Of a stretch of DNA of 64,000 bases, positions 31,412 through 41,381 are shown piece after piece. The position numbers and the translations under genes were made by a program. Under the pieces are notes generated by a model that was not told where the DNA came from, made no database searches, and was given only the letters and a program-made list of their open reading frames with translations. The DNA comes from E44-bin32 sp034430595 (GTDB lineage Bacteria; Chloroflexota; Anaerolineae; Anaerolineales; E44-bin32): contig DAOUEL010000002.1 of the NCBI GenBank assembly GCA_034430595.1, forward strand, positions 6,626 through 70,625, in the 5' to 3' direction. Position 1 is the first letter of the stretch; the number at the start of each line of letters is the position of its first letter.

Positions 31412-32863
31412 TTAGCGTATTAACTCGATCAGACCGGATCGGTCGATGAGCGCCAGCAGAGGACCGGGTAGAATTCCAAATACAAATGTCCCGATCGCGG
31501 TAAGCCACACCGTTGCATTCAGCATGACCTCACTTCGTGTTTCCGGTTCGCCCTCCCGCATATACATTGTCACAACTACTCTCAAGTAGTAGTAAGCCGA
31601 AACGAGTGAGGTCAGCACACCGACAATCGCCAGTCCAATCAGATCTGCATTGACGACCGCCCGGAAGAGATAAAACTTGCCGACAAATCCTACCGTTGGC
31701 GGCACACCGGTCAGCGATAACATAAAGAGTGTCATCATCAATGCCAAACCCGGCCTGCGAGCGCCCAGTCCAGCATAATCCTCGATTTCCAGACCACCAC
31801 CTTGCGCCTTTTCCACGGCTAGCACGACACCCCACGCTCCGAGATTCGTGAGGGCATAAGCGGCGAGATAGAACAGGGCACTGTTAACCGCTTGACCCGC
31901 AAAGGCAGTCGTCGCAGCCGCTGGGACCGCCATTAAGATATAGCCGGCGTGGGCTATGCTGGAATAGGCAAGCATGCGTTTGATGTTCGATTGAGCGACT
32001 GCAGCCACGTTGCCCCAGATCATCGTCAGTGCCGAAAGCCACATCGTGACCGGACCCCATGATCCCGCAGCCTGCGGGAAGGCAGCCAGGAACACACGCA
32101 GTAAAGCCGCAAAGCCACCTGCCTTGGCGCCCACCGACATGAATGCTGTCACCGATGAGGGTGCGCCCTGGTAGACATCAGGCGTCCACATGTGGAACGG
32201 CACCGCCGCAACCTTGAATCCCAATCCAACCAGAATCATCCCAACCCCAACCGAGAACAAGGGTGGAATACTCCCTGCCTGCTTCAGCGATCCCAATATT
32301 CCATCCAGATGGGTAGTGCCTGTGGTGCCGAAGATGAGCGCAATGCCGTACACGAGAAAACTGGAGGCAAACGCGCCCAGCAGAAAGTACTTCATGGCTG
32401 ATTCTTCGGATGCCGGCTGCGGCCGTGCGAACCCGGACAGGATATAGAGCGGGATCGAAAGCAGTTCCAGCGCGACGAAGATGACGATCAAATCCCCTGC
32501 GCTGGCCATAAGCATCATCCCGGTGATGCTGAAGAGCAGCAGCGCATAGTATTCTCCACGCTCGATCCCGCGCCGATGGAGGTAATCGAATGCCTGAGCG
32601 ATTGCGATCAACCCAACTACCAGGAAAAGCAACTGCAGGAATGAGCTGAAGCCATCGTGGATCAGCATCCCACTGAAGGCCGTCCCGTTGTTCCTGAATT
32701 GGCCGATAGCGGCTGCCAGCGCACCGATCAAAGCCAGCGCTGCAAGGCTGGCAGTGACCGTTCGGCGCGCCCCACCGACGAACAGGTCGATGACCAGGAG
32801 CATGCATGCGGATCCGGCTACGATTAGAACCGGTAGAACAAAGGTGAAATCTTGCGAGCTCAT
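31412..32863 (-). CDS. nuoN: NADH-quinone oxidoreductase subunit N
   Basis: Antiporter-like membrane subunit of Complex I; 483 residues with about 14 helices. The Lys/Glu channel pattern is visible around VALELLSIPLYILSGF, FKVAAVPFHMWTPDVYQGAP and IKRMLAYSSIAHAGYILMA. It pumps protons in the membrane arm together with NuoL and NuoM. It is the last gene of the operon, one base after nuoM, with a terminator behind. Confidence 0.97.
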   Translation of the reverse strand: MSSQDFTFVLPVLIVAGSACMLLVIDLFVGGARRTVTASLAALALIGALAAAIGQFRNNGTAFSGMLIHDGFSSFLQLLFLVVGLIAIAQAFDYLHRRGIERGEYYALLLFSITGMMLMASAGDLIVIFVALELLSIPLYILSGFARPQPASEESAMKYFLLGAFASSFLVYGIALIFGTTGTTHLDGILGSLKQAGSIPPLFSVGVGMILVGLGFKVAAVPFHMWTPDVYQGAPSSVTAFMSVGAKAGGFAALLRVFLAAFPQAAGSWGPVTMWLSALTMIWGNVAAVAQSNIKRMLAYSSIAHAGYILMAVPAAATTAFAGQAVNSALFYLAAYALTNLGAWGVVLAVEKAQGGGLEIEDYAGLGARRPGLALMMTLFMLSLTGVPPTVGFVGKFYLFRAVVNADLIGLAIVGVLTSLVSAYYYLRVVVTMYMREGEPETRSEVMLNATVWLTAIGTFVFGILPGPLLALIDRSGLIELIR

Positions 32864-32864
32864 A

Positions 32865-34373
32865 TCAATGCACCACCATGGCAGCGGCCTGCAAGGTTGT
32901 CACCAGCTTATCTACCGCTGGCGCAATCAAGTTGAAGAACGGCCGCGGGTAGAGCCCGATCCAAAAGATTAAGATCAGCAGCGGGACCAGGATTGCAATT
33001 TCACGCCCGTTAAGATCTTTCAAGCTTTTGTTCTCTTCCTTATCCAGAGGACCCAGGAAGAGCTTCTGGAACATGAAGAGCAGGTAGATTGCAGCCAGGA
33101 TCACACCTGCGGCAGCAAAACCAGCGTACAGCGGTGAGCCAATCTGCTTCGATCCAAACGAACCCAGCAAGATCGTGAATTCCCCGACGAAACCATTAAG
33201 TCCCGGCAATCCCATCGACGAAAGGGTAACGATAAGGGTGAAGGCGCCGTAGACCGGCATGATCTTCCACAGTCCCCCAAACGCATCCATGTCGCGTGTA
33301 TGGCGCCTTTCGTAAATCATGCCGACGAGGAGAAAGAGTGCCCCGGTGCTCAAACCGTGGTTGACCATCTGCAGGATACCGCCCTGGATTCCCTGTGAGT
33401 TCAAAGCGAACAAACCAAGGACAACGAAACCGAGGTGGCTGACGGAGGAATAGGCGACGAGTTTCTTGACGTCTTGCTGGGCATAGGAAACCGCTGCGCC
33501 ATAGAGAATTCCAATCACGGCGAAGAGCGCCATCCACGGAGCCAGCTTTATAGCAGCCTCTGGAAAGAGCTGCAGGTTGAAGCGCAGAAAGCCGTAGGTG
33601 CCCATCTTCAGCAGGACGCCAGCGAGGATGACCGAGCCTGCGGTAGGAGCCTCAACGTGAGCGTCAGGCAGCCAGGAGTGTAATGGCCACATCGGTACCT
33701 TGATCGCAAAGGCTGCCGCAAATGCCAGGAAGAGCCAGAACTGAATATTCGCCGGAATCCCACCCGAGCTGATTAAATCCGGGAGTGAGAACGTGTTGAA
33801 GTTCAGGCCCAGCCAAAGGATGGCAAGCAGCATCAGGATCGAACCGGCCATCGTATAAAGAAAGAACTTGATTGCGGCGTATACCCGCCGGGGACCACCC
33901 CAGATCCCGATCAGGAAGTACATCGGCACGAGTGTGAACTCCCAGAACACATAGAAAAGGAATAGATCCAGTGCCAGGAATACGCCGACCATCCCAATTT
34001 CCAGCAGCAGGAAGAAGATCATGAATTCCTTGACCCGTTCTTCAATCGCTGTCCAGGTCGAGAGAATTGCCAGGGGGGTCAAGAAGGTTGTCAGGAGGAC
34101 CAGCAAAATGCTCAACCCATCAACGCCGAGAGAATATTGGATTTCGATCCCGGCTAATTGGAACCATGATCCCTGCTCCAACATCTGGATCGCCCCGCTG
34201 TGGCTGTCAAAACGGACCAGCATCACGATCGATAACGCCAGCGCCAGGACAGAAGCAAGCATCGCCACCCAGCGGATCATATTCTTGCGGTCTTTCGGGA
34301 TCACCAGGATCGCAAGGACTCCAAGCAAGGGAGAGAAAGTCAGCCAGGTGAGCAGTGAAAACGATGGGTTCAT
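32865..34373 (-). CDS. nuoM: NADH-quinone oxidoreductase subunit M
   Basis: Antiporter-like proton-pumping subunit; 502 residues and about 14 helices. FWEFTLVPMYFLIGIWGG, KVPMWPLHSWLPDAHVEAPT and VKKLVAYSSVSHLGFVVLG are diagnostic. ATG 34373 was chosen because AGAGGA lies seven bases upstream; ATG 34379 and a longer frame overlapping nuoL are possible. Between nuoL and nuoN. Confidence 0.97.
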   Translation of the reverse strand: MNPSFSLLTWLTFSPLLGVLAILVIPKDRKNMIRWVAMLASVLALALSIVMLVRFDSHSGAIQMLEQGSWFQLAGIEIQYSLGVDGLSILLVLLTTFLTPLAILSTWTAIEERVKEFMIFFLLLEIGMVGVFLALDLFLFYVFWEFTLVPMYFLIGIWGGPRRVYAAIKFFLYTMAGSILMLLAILWLGLNFNTFSLPDLISSGGIPANIQFWLFLAFAAAFAIKVPMWPLHSWLPDAHVEAPTAGSVILAGVLLKMGTYGFLRFNLQLFPEAAIKLAPWMALFAVIGILYGAAVSYAQQDVKKLVAYSSVSHLGFVVLGLFALNSQGIQGGILQMVNHGLSTGALFLLVGMIYERRHTRDMDAFGGLWKIMPVYGAFTLIVTLSSMGLPGLNGFVGEFTILLGSFGSKQIGSPLYAGFAAAGVILAAIYLLFMFQKLFLGPLDKEENKSLKDLNGREIAILVPLLILIFWIGLYPRPFFNLIAPAVDKLVTTLQAAAMVVH

Positions 34374-34392
34374 GAGCATGTCCTCTGCCAAT

Positions 34393-36471
34393 CTAAACGA
34401 AGATGAAGTACGCCAGCACCAGCACCACGCCAACGAATACGGCCAGGGCATATGTGCGGACGAACCCCGTCTGGAGTTTTCGGAGGCCCGCGGCAGCCAT
34501 GCCGGTTATCGTGCCGAGACCATTTGCAAAGGCATCGATAACTCCCAGGTCAAAACTGCCAGCCAGCCAACGCGTTCCATTGCGGTAGAAAGCACCAAGC
34601 ACTCTGTCGTGAAACCAATCATGCCAGAAGCGCCAATCGAGCGTTTCGGCCAGAAAATGCGCCAGGTGCACATATGTCCGGATGAACAGCACTTCGTACA
34701 GTTCATCTACCCACCACTTGTTTTCCATGCCTATAAAGATCGGGCCCAGGATTCCGCGCAGTGGGTCGCGATCGCCCTTCGTCAGGGTTTTACGGCCATA
34801 AAGCAGCCATGCGGCGGCGATCGCGAGCAGCGCCAGCGCGACGCTTGTCAAGGCTACCTGGACGTTGAAATCGGTAGCATGAACGTGGGCAATCGTATGC
34901 TCGAGCCACGTGGTAAGCGAATGCAGGCCCGGCAAATTCAGCCCGCCTCCGACGACTGCCAAACCGGCCAAGATCATCAAAGGGATCGTCATGACCGGTG
35001 GATTTTCGCGGGCGTGAGCCGCTGCTTCGCTGCGTGACTTTCCAAAAAATACCATCAGGATTTGTCGGCCCATGTAGAACGCAGTCAGGAATGCCGCCGC
35101 AGCGAGCATGACATAAACCGCAAGATTTTCCATGCTTGCGTCGGCCAGAATTTCATCCTTCGAGAAGAAACCCGCCAGCGGGGGCAAGCCGGACAAAGCC
35201 AGCGCACCGATCAAATAGACCCAGAATGTGATCGGCATTCTTGAACGTAAGCCACCCATGTTGCGCATGTCCTGTGGGTCGAATTCTTCCCCATGCTCGC
35301 CAGCGTTATGACCTTCAAGGTCATGATGCCCGTGTTCAATGCCCTGGATGACCGATCCGGAGGAGAGGAAGAGCAGCGCCTTGAAAAAGGCATGCGTCAC
35401 GAGGTGGAACATCCCCGCCACGTACGCGCCGATGCCGACAGCCGCCATCATGAAGCCCAGCTGGCTGATGGTGGAATAGGCCAGCACACGCTTGATATCG
35501 AATTGACCAACCGCGATGGTCGCAGCAAAGAGCGCCGTGGCAGCCCCGATTAGGGCCGCCACGTGGGCGGAGGTTTCAGCGACTGCGAAAAGCGGTGCGC
35601 TGCGGGCGATCATGTAGATACCGGCCGTGACCATCGTGGCGGCATGAATCAATGCCGAGACCGGCGTTGGTCCAGCCATGGCATCCGGAAGCCAGACGTA
35701 GAGCGGCAGCTGGGCCGATTTGCCGGTCGCACCAAGCAGCATGAAGAGCGTGATCGCCGTGACGATGCCGGCGTTCGCCATGCCGTTGGTCTCGGCCCAG
35801 TGGAAGACCTGCTCAAACTGCAGGCTGCCAACCGCGCCGAAGATTAGAAACATCGCGATCAGGAAACCGAAGTCACCGATGCGGTTGGTGATAAACGCCT
35901 TCTTGCCAGCGATAGCATTACCAATTCCATCCTTGCCCTTTTCGTACCAGAATCCGATCAAGAGGTAGGAACACAGGCCGACACCTTCCCAACCGACGAA
36001 CATCATCAGGTAGTTGTCAGCGCTCACCAGGATCATCATTGCTGCTACGAAGAGATTGAAAAAGATGAAGAAACGTGGATAACGTCCGGGGTCGCCCTGG
36101 AAACGGACGTCCTCGTGCATATAGCCGATGGCGTAGATGTGGATCAAGGTGCTGACACCGGTGACCATCAACATCATGGTTGCCGAGAGCGTGTCGATTT
36201 TCAGCGCCCAGGGGACATTTAAGGTAGCAATTGTGATCCAATCAGCAACATGGATCGTTGTGCCTTCTGGATGCCCCTGAAGTGCCAGGAACTGGAGCAC
36301 GGCGACCAGGAAGGCGAATCCAACCGCGCTGCTGGCCACCAGGCTCACGAAGCGTTCGCCCAGTCGTCGGCCGAAGAGGATATTCACCAGTAATCCCAGG
36401 ATCGGCAGCGCGATGATTAATGGGGCATAGAGGAACAATCCTCCTGCCGACGCGGTCTCAAGTAGCGACAT
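34393..36471 (-). CDS. nuoL: NADH-quinone oxidoreductase subunit L
   Basis: The largest membrane subunit of Complex I: 692 residues, antiporter core plus the long lateral helix at the C-terminus. Marks include FFNLFVAAMMILVSADNYL, MFVGWEGVGLCSYLLIGFWY, SAQLPLYVWLPDAMAGPTPV and FDIKRVLAYSTISQLGFMMA. A His-rich cytoplasmic-side loop (HGHHDLEGHNAGEHGEEFD) lies near residue 375. GGAGG precedes the ATG. Confidence 0.98.
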   Translation of the reverse strand: MSLLETASAGGLFLYAPLIIALPILGLLVNILFGRRLGERFVSLVASSAVGFAFLVAVLQFLALQGHPEGTTIHVADWITIATLNVPWALKIDTLSATMMLMVTGVSTLIHIYAIGYMHEDVRFQGDPGRYPRFFIFFNLFVAAMMILVSADNYLMMFVGWEGVGLCSYLLIGFWYEKGKDGIGNAIAGKKAFITNRIGDFGFLIAMFLIFGAVGSLQFEQVFHWAETNGMANAGIVTAITLFMLLGATGKSAQLPLYVWLPDAMAGPTPVSALIHAATMVTAGIYMIARSAPLFAVAETSAHVAALIGAATALFAATIAVGQFDIKRVLAYSTISQLGFMMAAVGIGAYVAGMFHLVTHAFFKALLFLSSGSVIQGIEHGHHDLEGHNAGEHGEEFDPQDMRNMGGLRSRMPITFWVYLIGALALSGLPPLAGFFSKDEILADASMENLAVYVMLAAAAFLTAFYMGRQILMVFFGKSRSEAAAHARENPPVMTIPLMILAGLAVVGGGLNLPGLHSLTTWLEHTIAHVHATDFNVQVALTSVALALLAIAAAWLLYGRKTLTKGDRDPLRGILGPIFIGMENKWWVDELYEVLFIRTYVHLAHFLAETLDWRFWHDWFHDRVLGAFYRNGTRWLAGSFDLGVIDAFANGLGTITGMAAAGLRKLQTGFVRTYALAVFVGVVLVLAYFIFV

Positions 36472-36492
36472 CCGATGCCTCCGCCTGCTTAA

Positions 36493-36810
36493 TCAGCCCT
36501 GCAGGCTGTTCACTTCGTCGATGTTTACGGTTTCCTTGTTGCGGAAGATGGCCACAATCAAAGCCAAACCTACCGCGACTTCAGCCGCAGCCACTGCAAT
36601 AATAAAGAACACGATCACCTGCCCGCGCAGCGCCTCTGCGGCCGGTGCCATCATACGGGCGAAGGCGATAAATGCCAGGTTGGCGGAATTAAGCATCAGC
36701 TCGATCGACATAAAGATCACGATCGTATTGCGCCGGATCAAGACACCAAGGATACCTAGGCTGAACAACACACCAGAGAGTGCAATAATGTATGAGGTTG
36801 GAACGTTCAT
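36493..36810 (-). CDS. nuoK: NADH-quinone oxidoreductase subunit K
   Basis: A 105-residue membrane subunit with three helices. The two conserved Glu of the proton path are in IFMSIELMLNSANLAFIAF and in AVAAAEVAVGLALIVAIF. It overlaps nuoJ by four bases and precedes nuoL by 21 bp. Confidence 0.97.
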   Translation of the reverse strand: MNVPTSYIIALSGVLFSLGILGVLIRRNTIVIFMSIELMLNSANLAFIAFARMMAPAAEALRGQVIVFFIIAVAAAEVAVGLALIVAIFRNKETVNIDEVNSLQG

Positions 36811-37325
36811 AATCCCTCCTGCTTTCCCCGGCGCGTGAGGATGACGGCACCAACCATGGCGACCAGCAGCAATACTGATGTCACTTCGAACGGCACCAGG
36901 TATTCGCTGAATAACAGCTTTCCTACGGAAGCCGGGCTTCCGAACGCCTCGCTCACGCTCGCAGCATTGTTTGATATCGACTCACCACGTGCCATCAGCG
37001 TGACTGCGAGCTCTGTGATCAAACCAAGTCCAAGGATGATTGCGACCGGCAGCTGCCAGCGGTATGGCCCACCAAGCGTGTCATGCGACGTACCGAGCAG
37101 CATGATGACAAACAGGAACAGCACCATGATCGCACCGGCATACACTGTTACCTGCACCATGGCGATGAAAGCTGCGTTAAGCAGCAGATACAGCGTCGCA
37201 ACCGCCAGGAAATTCAGCACCAGGAACAGGGCTGAATAGATCGTATCGCGGCTCAGCAGCATACTGACCGCCGTCAGGATCGAAATCGCCGCTATGCCGA
37301 GAAAAAGCGCCAGGTCAGTCGTCAT
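36807..37325 (-). CDS. nuoJ: NADH-quinone oxidoreductase subunit J
   Basis: A 172-residue, five-helix membrane subunit. ALFLVLNFLAVATLYLLLNA and the Gly-rich VTVYAGAIMVLFLFVIMLLG helix (the pi-bulge helix at the quinone end of the membrane arm) are well kept. Between nuoI and nuoK, in standard order. Confidence 0.96.
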   Translation of the reverse strand: MTTDLALFLGIAAISILTAVSMLLSRDTIYSALFLVLNFLAVATLYLLLNAAFIAMVQVTVYAGAIMVLFLFVIMLLGTSHDTLGGPYRWQLPVAIILGLGLITELAVTLMARGESISNNAASVSEAFGSPASVGKLLFSEYLVPFEVTSVLLLVAMVGAVILTRRGKQEGL

Positions 37326-37346
37326 AACTCATCCTTCATGCATGCC

Positions 37347-37850
37347 TCAATCCGGATTCTGCATCTCAGGGATCGCCCGGTTGAATTCGCCGCTTGGCAC
37401 TTGCTGCGGTGTCGGTTTTCCATTGGGTGGAACGGGGACAAGCAGCATTTCCTTCGGGTAAATCGCTTCACGGCGGTTTGTGAACGACAGTTCGTAATTA
37501 TGTTCGAGCACAATCGCCTCGGTCGGGCATGCATCTTCACAGTACCCGCAGAAGATGCAGCGCAGCATGTTGATCTCGTAGGTGCTTGCATAGCGCTCGC
37601 CCGGCGAGAAACGCATCTCGTCCGTATTTTCAGCTGCCTCAACAAAAATCGCATCAGCCGGGCAAGCAGCCGCGCACAGCGCACAGCCAATGCACTTCTC
37701 GAGACCATTTTCATAGCGTTTCAGCTCATGCCGGCCCTTGAAGCGCTGCCGTACAGGGCGCTTGACCTCGGGGTACTGGTATGTGACTGGCTTTTCAAAC
37801 ATGCTGCGGAAGACGGTCCATAAACCGCGCAAGATTTGCAGCGGATTCAT
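37347..37850 (-). CDS. nuoI: NADH-quinone oxidoreductase subunit I
   Basis: A 167-residue ferredoxin-like subunit that carries clusters N6a and N6b to the quinone site. Two 4Fe-4S motifs are intact: CIGCALCAAACPADAI (about residue 35) and CIFCGYCEDACPTEAI (about 74). It follows nuoH after 3 bp. Confidence 0.98.
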   Translation of the reverse strand: MNPLQILRGLWTVFRSMFEKPVTYQYPEVKRPVRQRFKGRHELKRYENGLEKCIGCALCAAACPADAIFVEAAENTDEMRFSPGERYASTYEINMLRCIFCGYCEDACPTEAIVLEHNYELSFTNRREAIYPKEMLLVPVPPNGKPTPQQVPSGEFNRAIPEMQNPD

Positions 37851-37853
37851 CGC

Positions 37854-38861
37854 TTACCCTCCTACCAATACAAACACAACTGCGGTAATCATGACATTCA
37901 GGAGCGACAATGGCAGCAGAATCTTCCAGCCAAATGCCATTAAGCGGTCGTAGCGGAAGCGTACCATCGTCGCCCTAAACCAGACCAGTACAAAGAGCAG
38001 TGCCACGACCTTGATCACAAGGTAGATCGGTCCCAGCCACCAGAAGCGGTCCACAAATGGTCCCAGGTAGCCACCCAGGAACAACGTCGCGCCGATGAAG
38101 CTGACAGCGATCATCTTGCCATACTCGGCCATGAAGAAGAGCGCGAATTTCATGCCAGAGTACTCGACATGGTAGCCAGCGGTCAGCTCCTGCTCGGCCT
38201 CCGGCATATCAAATGGGGAGCGGTTGACTTCCGCCACCGTGGCGATGAAGTAAATCAGGAATCCAAGCGGCTGCAGCACGACATACCACATTCCGCGCTG
38301 GCCAGCGATGATCTGGTCAATTGACATCGAGCCAGCCAGCATAATCGGCCCAATGACCGCCAGCCCCAGCGCCAGCTCATAGCTCACCATCTGGGCAGAA
38401 GAACGTAGGCCGCCCATTAGCGCGTACTTGTTTCCGGACGACCAACCGGCAATGACGATGCCATAGACCGCAATCGATGCCACAGCGAGGATGTAAAGGA
38501 CGCCGACGTTCACGTTCGATGCCAGCCCAAGGCTGTACTGCACACCGGCGATTTGAACTGGCGGTCCAAGCGGAATGACGGCCAGGATGATCAGTGCCGG
38601 GAGAACGGTAACCACAGGCGCCAGGAGAAAAAGCAGTTTGTCAGCCTGAGCCGGGATCAGCTCCTCTTTGAAGATCAGCTTGATGCCATCCGCCACTGGC
38701 TGCAGCAAACCCCAGGGGCCAGCCCGGTTTGGGCCGATGCGAGTTTGCATGCGCGCCTGTACCCGCCGTTCGAAGAGCGTCAGGTAGGCGAAACCGCCAA
38801 CGATGATCACGAAGACCACGACCGATTTCAAGCCCCATTCAAGCAAACTGGCTGCACTCAT
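37854..38861 (-). CDS. nuoH: NADH-quinone oxidoreductase subunit H
   Basis: The 335-residue membrane subunit at the junction with the hydrophilic arm; it forms the quinone chamber. RRVQARMQTRIGPNRAGPWG, the acidic loop NRSPFDMPEAEQELTAGY and the C-terminal RFRYDRLMAFGWKILLPLSL are diagnostic. About eight helices. Follows nuoG after 12 bp. Confidence 0.98.
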   Translation of the reverse strand: MSAASLLEWGLKSVVVFVIIVGGFAYLTLFERRVQARMQTRIGPNRAGPWGLLQPVADGIKLIFKEELIPAQADKLLFLLAPVVTVLPALIILAVIPLGPPVQIAGVQYSLGLASNVNVGVLYILAVASIAVYGIVIAGWSSGNKYALMGGLRSSAQMVSYELALGLAVIGPIMLAGSMSIDQIIAGQRGMWYVVLQPLGFLIYFIATVAEVNRSPFDMPEAEQELTAGYHVEYSGMKFALFFMAEYGKMIAVSFIGATLFLGGYLGPFVDRFWWLGPIYLVIKVVALLFVLVWFRATMVRFRYDRLMAFGWKILLPLSLLNVMITAVVFVLVGG

Positions 38862-38873
38862 TCGATCCCTCGC

Positions 38874-41381
38874 CTAACTCGCCGGCTTGACATCGACGTC
38901 AAGCGGATACTCAATTGCCAGTCCCTGGCTGCGCCCGACCAGCGCCGTACCCATAGCTATCCCACCCTCGAGCAGAGCAGGTAGGGTATCCACCCGGCCG
39001 TTGTGCTGGATCTCGATCCCGCTGCCATCCACAATGCCGAGGCGTTGTGCATCGCTCGGATTGAGCCGAACGACAGCGGCGGCGAGGCGTGGTTCCAGTA
39101 CCTCTGACGGCTTTACGGTTGTCGCACGATCATAGAGTTGATCGACGGCGACCAGCAGCATGCCGTTCGTTTTGCTCACCTCTGGAGGAGCGGTCCACTC
39201 GATATCGACGGTTGAACCCCGTTCGCTCGTCGGGGCAAGTTGAACGCCAACTCCCTGATCGTTCTTGAACGCGGTGCCGCCGAAATAAAGATCATCACCC
39301 CCGACCGGCGGCCACTGCGATTTGGTTTCAGACAGGTTCTGATAATCCAGGTCCTCGTAACCCGGGGCGGCTGCTGCGTAGCGAGCAAACACACGGCCGC
39401 AGGACTGGGCTTCAAGCTCGATCCCCAGCTCAGCTCCCAACTGGGCAGTTATCTGCCAATCAGATCGCGCCTGACCCATACCCTCGATGGCCGAATAGAA
39501 GCGCTGCACTCGCCGCAGGGCGTTGGTGAATGTCCCTTCGCGCTCAGCAAACGAACGCGCCGGCAGCACAACGTCTGCCAACCGGGCCGTAGGCGTGAGG
39601 AACAGCTCCTGCACTACCGTGAAAGTCCCATTTCCAAATGAGTCTGCCAGCACTGGGTCGTCTCCAACTGGATCAGCCGCGATGACCAGGGCCGCCCTGG
39701 TTTCTTGCATGCTATTTGCAAACTGGGGATCGGGACGCAATCCCAGATCCCATGCGCCCTGAGTATTGGGTCCGCTCCAGACCGGGATCAAACCATTGTT
39801 CCTTCGACCGGTATGTTTGGTCTCGATCAGGAGGCGGGCACAGGCACGCGCCAGTGCGTCGCTGCCGGCATAATCAAGTCCCTCCCGGCCGAAGAACACG
39901 ACCAGGTTATCCGCACCCACCAGCGCCCTGGCCGCAGCCTTGAGCTCCTGTTCGCCTTCGTAGGGAGCGAGACCTTTATCTTTACTGACAGCCTGCAGCA
40001 GGCCCAGTGCAGTCTTCACAGCCCTTGGGTATTCAAAACGCAAGGAATGAGCGGCGTAATGATCGAGACGCGTTGGCCGCCCGTTAGCTACGACAAGCGT
40101 TGCGCCGTGCTTCGCGGCCATGATTACGCGCTGCCACCAGATGGGAGCTTCCTCGTGCAGGTCACTGGCGATGACCAGGATCGCATCTCCACCGCCCAGT
40201 CCTGCAAGCTCTGTATCTTTACCGACTCCAACCTGGCCGACGTAGTCACCGCCGGCCATGGAGCCGTAGAGCAGCGCTGTACCGCCCAAGCCGTCCAGCA
40301 GCTGCTTGAAATTGAACAGATCTTCGTTCGAGGCCCGGCTGCCAACCAGACCAATCACGGCCCCGCCAGCTGCTTTGAGACCTTCGGCGGCTTTCGCCAG
40401 CGCCGTCGGCCAATCGCTCTCGACCAGCTCGCCGCCAGCCCGTACCAACGGTGTCGTCAAGCGCTCCGGGCTGGTGGCGAAATGATGGGCAAATCGCCCT
40501 TTATCGCAGATCCAGATGTCGTTCACCATTTCGTTCTGGCGCGGCATAACCCGCTTTACAATTTCGCGCCCACCGGCGTCCGCTTCACGGCGCGTGTTTA
40601 AGGTCAGGTTGCATCCAACCGGGCAGTGGGTGCAGATCGACGCGCTCGCGTTCATCTCCCAGGGCCGTGCCCCGAAGCGGAAATCCGCCGTCGTCAAGGC
40701 CCCGACCGGGCAGATGTCGGTCGTATTTCCCGAGAAGTATGAATCGAAGCCCGGGTTAGAGTAGGTGACGATCTCCAGGCCGCGCCCGCGATCACCAAAG
40801 GCGATCACCGGGTCATCGACCAGCTGCTCCTGGAAGCGGACGCATCGTCCGCACTGGATACAGCGTTCACGATCGAGGAAGATCAGCTCACCAAGCTGGA
40901 CGTGCTTTGCAAGGTGCTTCTTCTCAGAATAAAGAAAGCGGCTCTTGCCAGGCCCGTGCTTCATGGTCAGATTTTGAAGCGGGCATTCTCCGCCCTTGTC
41001 GCAGACCGGGCAATCGAGCGGATGCGAGGTAAGCAGGTACTCGACAATCTGCTTCCTTCCAGCACTGGCGTTCTCGCTCCAGACGCGCACCTGCATCCCT
41101 TCGCTGACGGGTGTCGTGCAGGCTGTTTCCAGCTTGGGCCGGAAATCGATGATCACCTGGCCGCTATCATCACGCACGGCTTCCCCGCTGCTGCGGTCGA
41201 TACGTGGCGTCCCCACATCGACCAGGCACATGCGGCACATTCCGACGGGCTTCATCTTCGGGTGGTAGCAGAAGACGGGGATATCGATTCCAGCCCGTTT
41301 GGCCGCATCGACAATCAGCGTACCCTTTGGCACGGTTACCTCGAGCCCATCTATCGTCAGCTTAACCTGCGAATCACTCAT
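38874..41381 (-). CDS. nuoG: NADH-quinone oxidoreductase subunit G
   Basis: The 835-residue iron-sulphur subunit. It has an N-terminal 2Fe-2S ferredoxin domain (IPVFCYHPKMKPVGMCRMC), then cluster N5/N4 motifs (HLAKHVQLGELIFLDRERC, CIQCGRCVRF, TDICPVGALT). CTHCPVGCNLTLN follows, which would bind the extra N7 cluster, and then a molybdopterin-oxidoreductase-like domain. All ligands appear intact. The start overlaps the nuoF stop by four bases. Confidence 0.97.
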   Translation of the reverse strand: MSDSQVKLTIDGLEVTVPKGTLIVDAAKRAGIDIPVFCYHPKMKPVGMCRMCLVDVGTPRIDRSSGEAVRDDSGQVIIDFRPKLETACTTPVSEGMQVRVWSENASAGRKQIVEYLLTSHPLDCPVCDKGGECPLQNLTMKHGPGKSRFLYSEKKHLAKHVQLGELIFLDRERCIQCGRCVRFQEQLVDDPVIAFGDRGRGLEIVTYSNPGFDSYFSGNTTDICPVGALTTADFRFGARPWEMNASASICTHCPVGCNLTLNTRREADAGGREIVKRVMPRQNEMVNDIWICDKGRFAHHFATSPERLTTPLVRAGGELVESDWPTALAKAAEGLKAAGGAVIGLVGSRASNEDLFNFKQLLDGLGGTALLYGSMAGGDYVGQVGVGKDTELAGLGGGDAILVIASDLHEEAPIWWQRVIMAAKHGATLVVANGRPTRLDHYAAHSLRFEYPRAVKTALGLLQAVSKDKGLAPYEGEQELKAAARALVGADNLVVFFGREGLDYAGSDALARACARLLIETKHTGRRNNGLIPVWSGPNTQGAWDLGLRPDPQFANSMQETRAALVIAADPVGDDPVLADSFGNGTFTVVQELFLTPTARLADVVLPARSFAEREGTFTNALRRVQRFYSAIEGMGQARSDWQITAQLGAELGIELEAQSCGRVFARYAAAAPGYEDLDYQNLSETKSQWPPVGGDDLYFGGTAFKNDQGVGVQLAPTSERGSTVDIEWTAPPEVSKTNGMLLVAVDQLYDRATTVKPSEVLEPRLAAAVVRLNPSDAQRLGIVDGSGIEIQHNGRVDTLPALLEGGIAMGTALVGRSQGLAIEYPLDVDVKPAS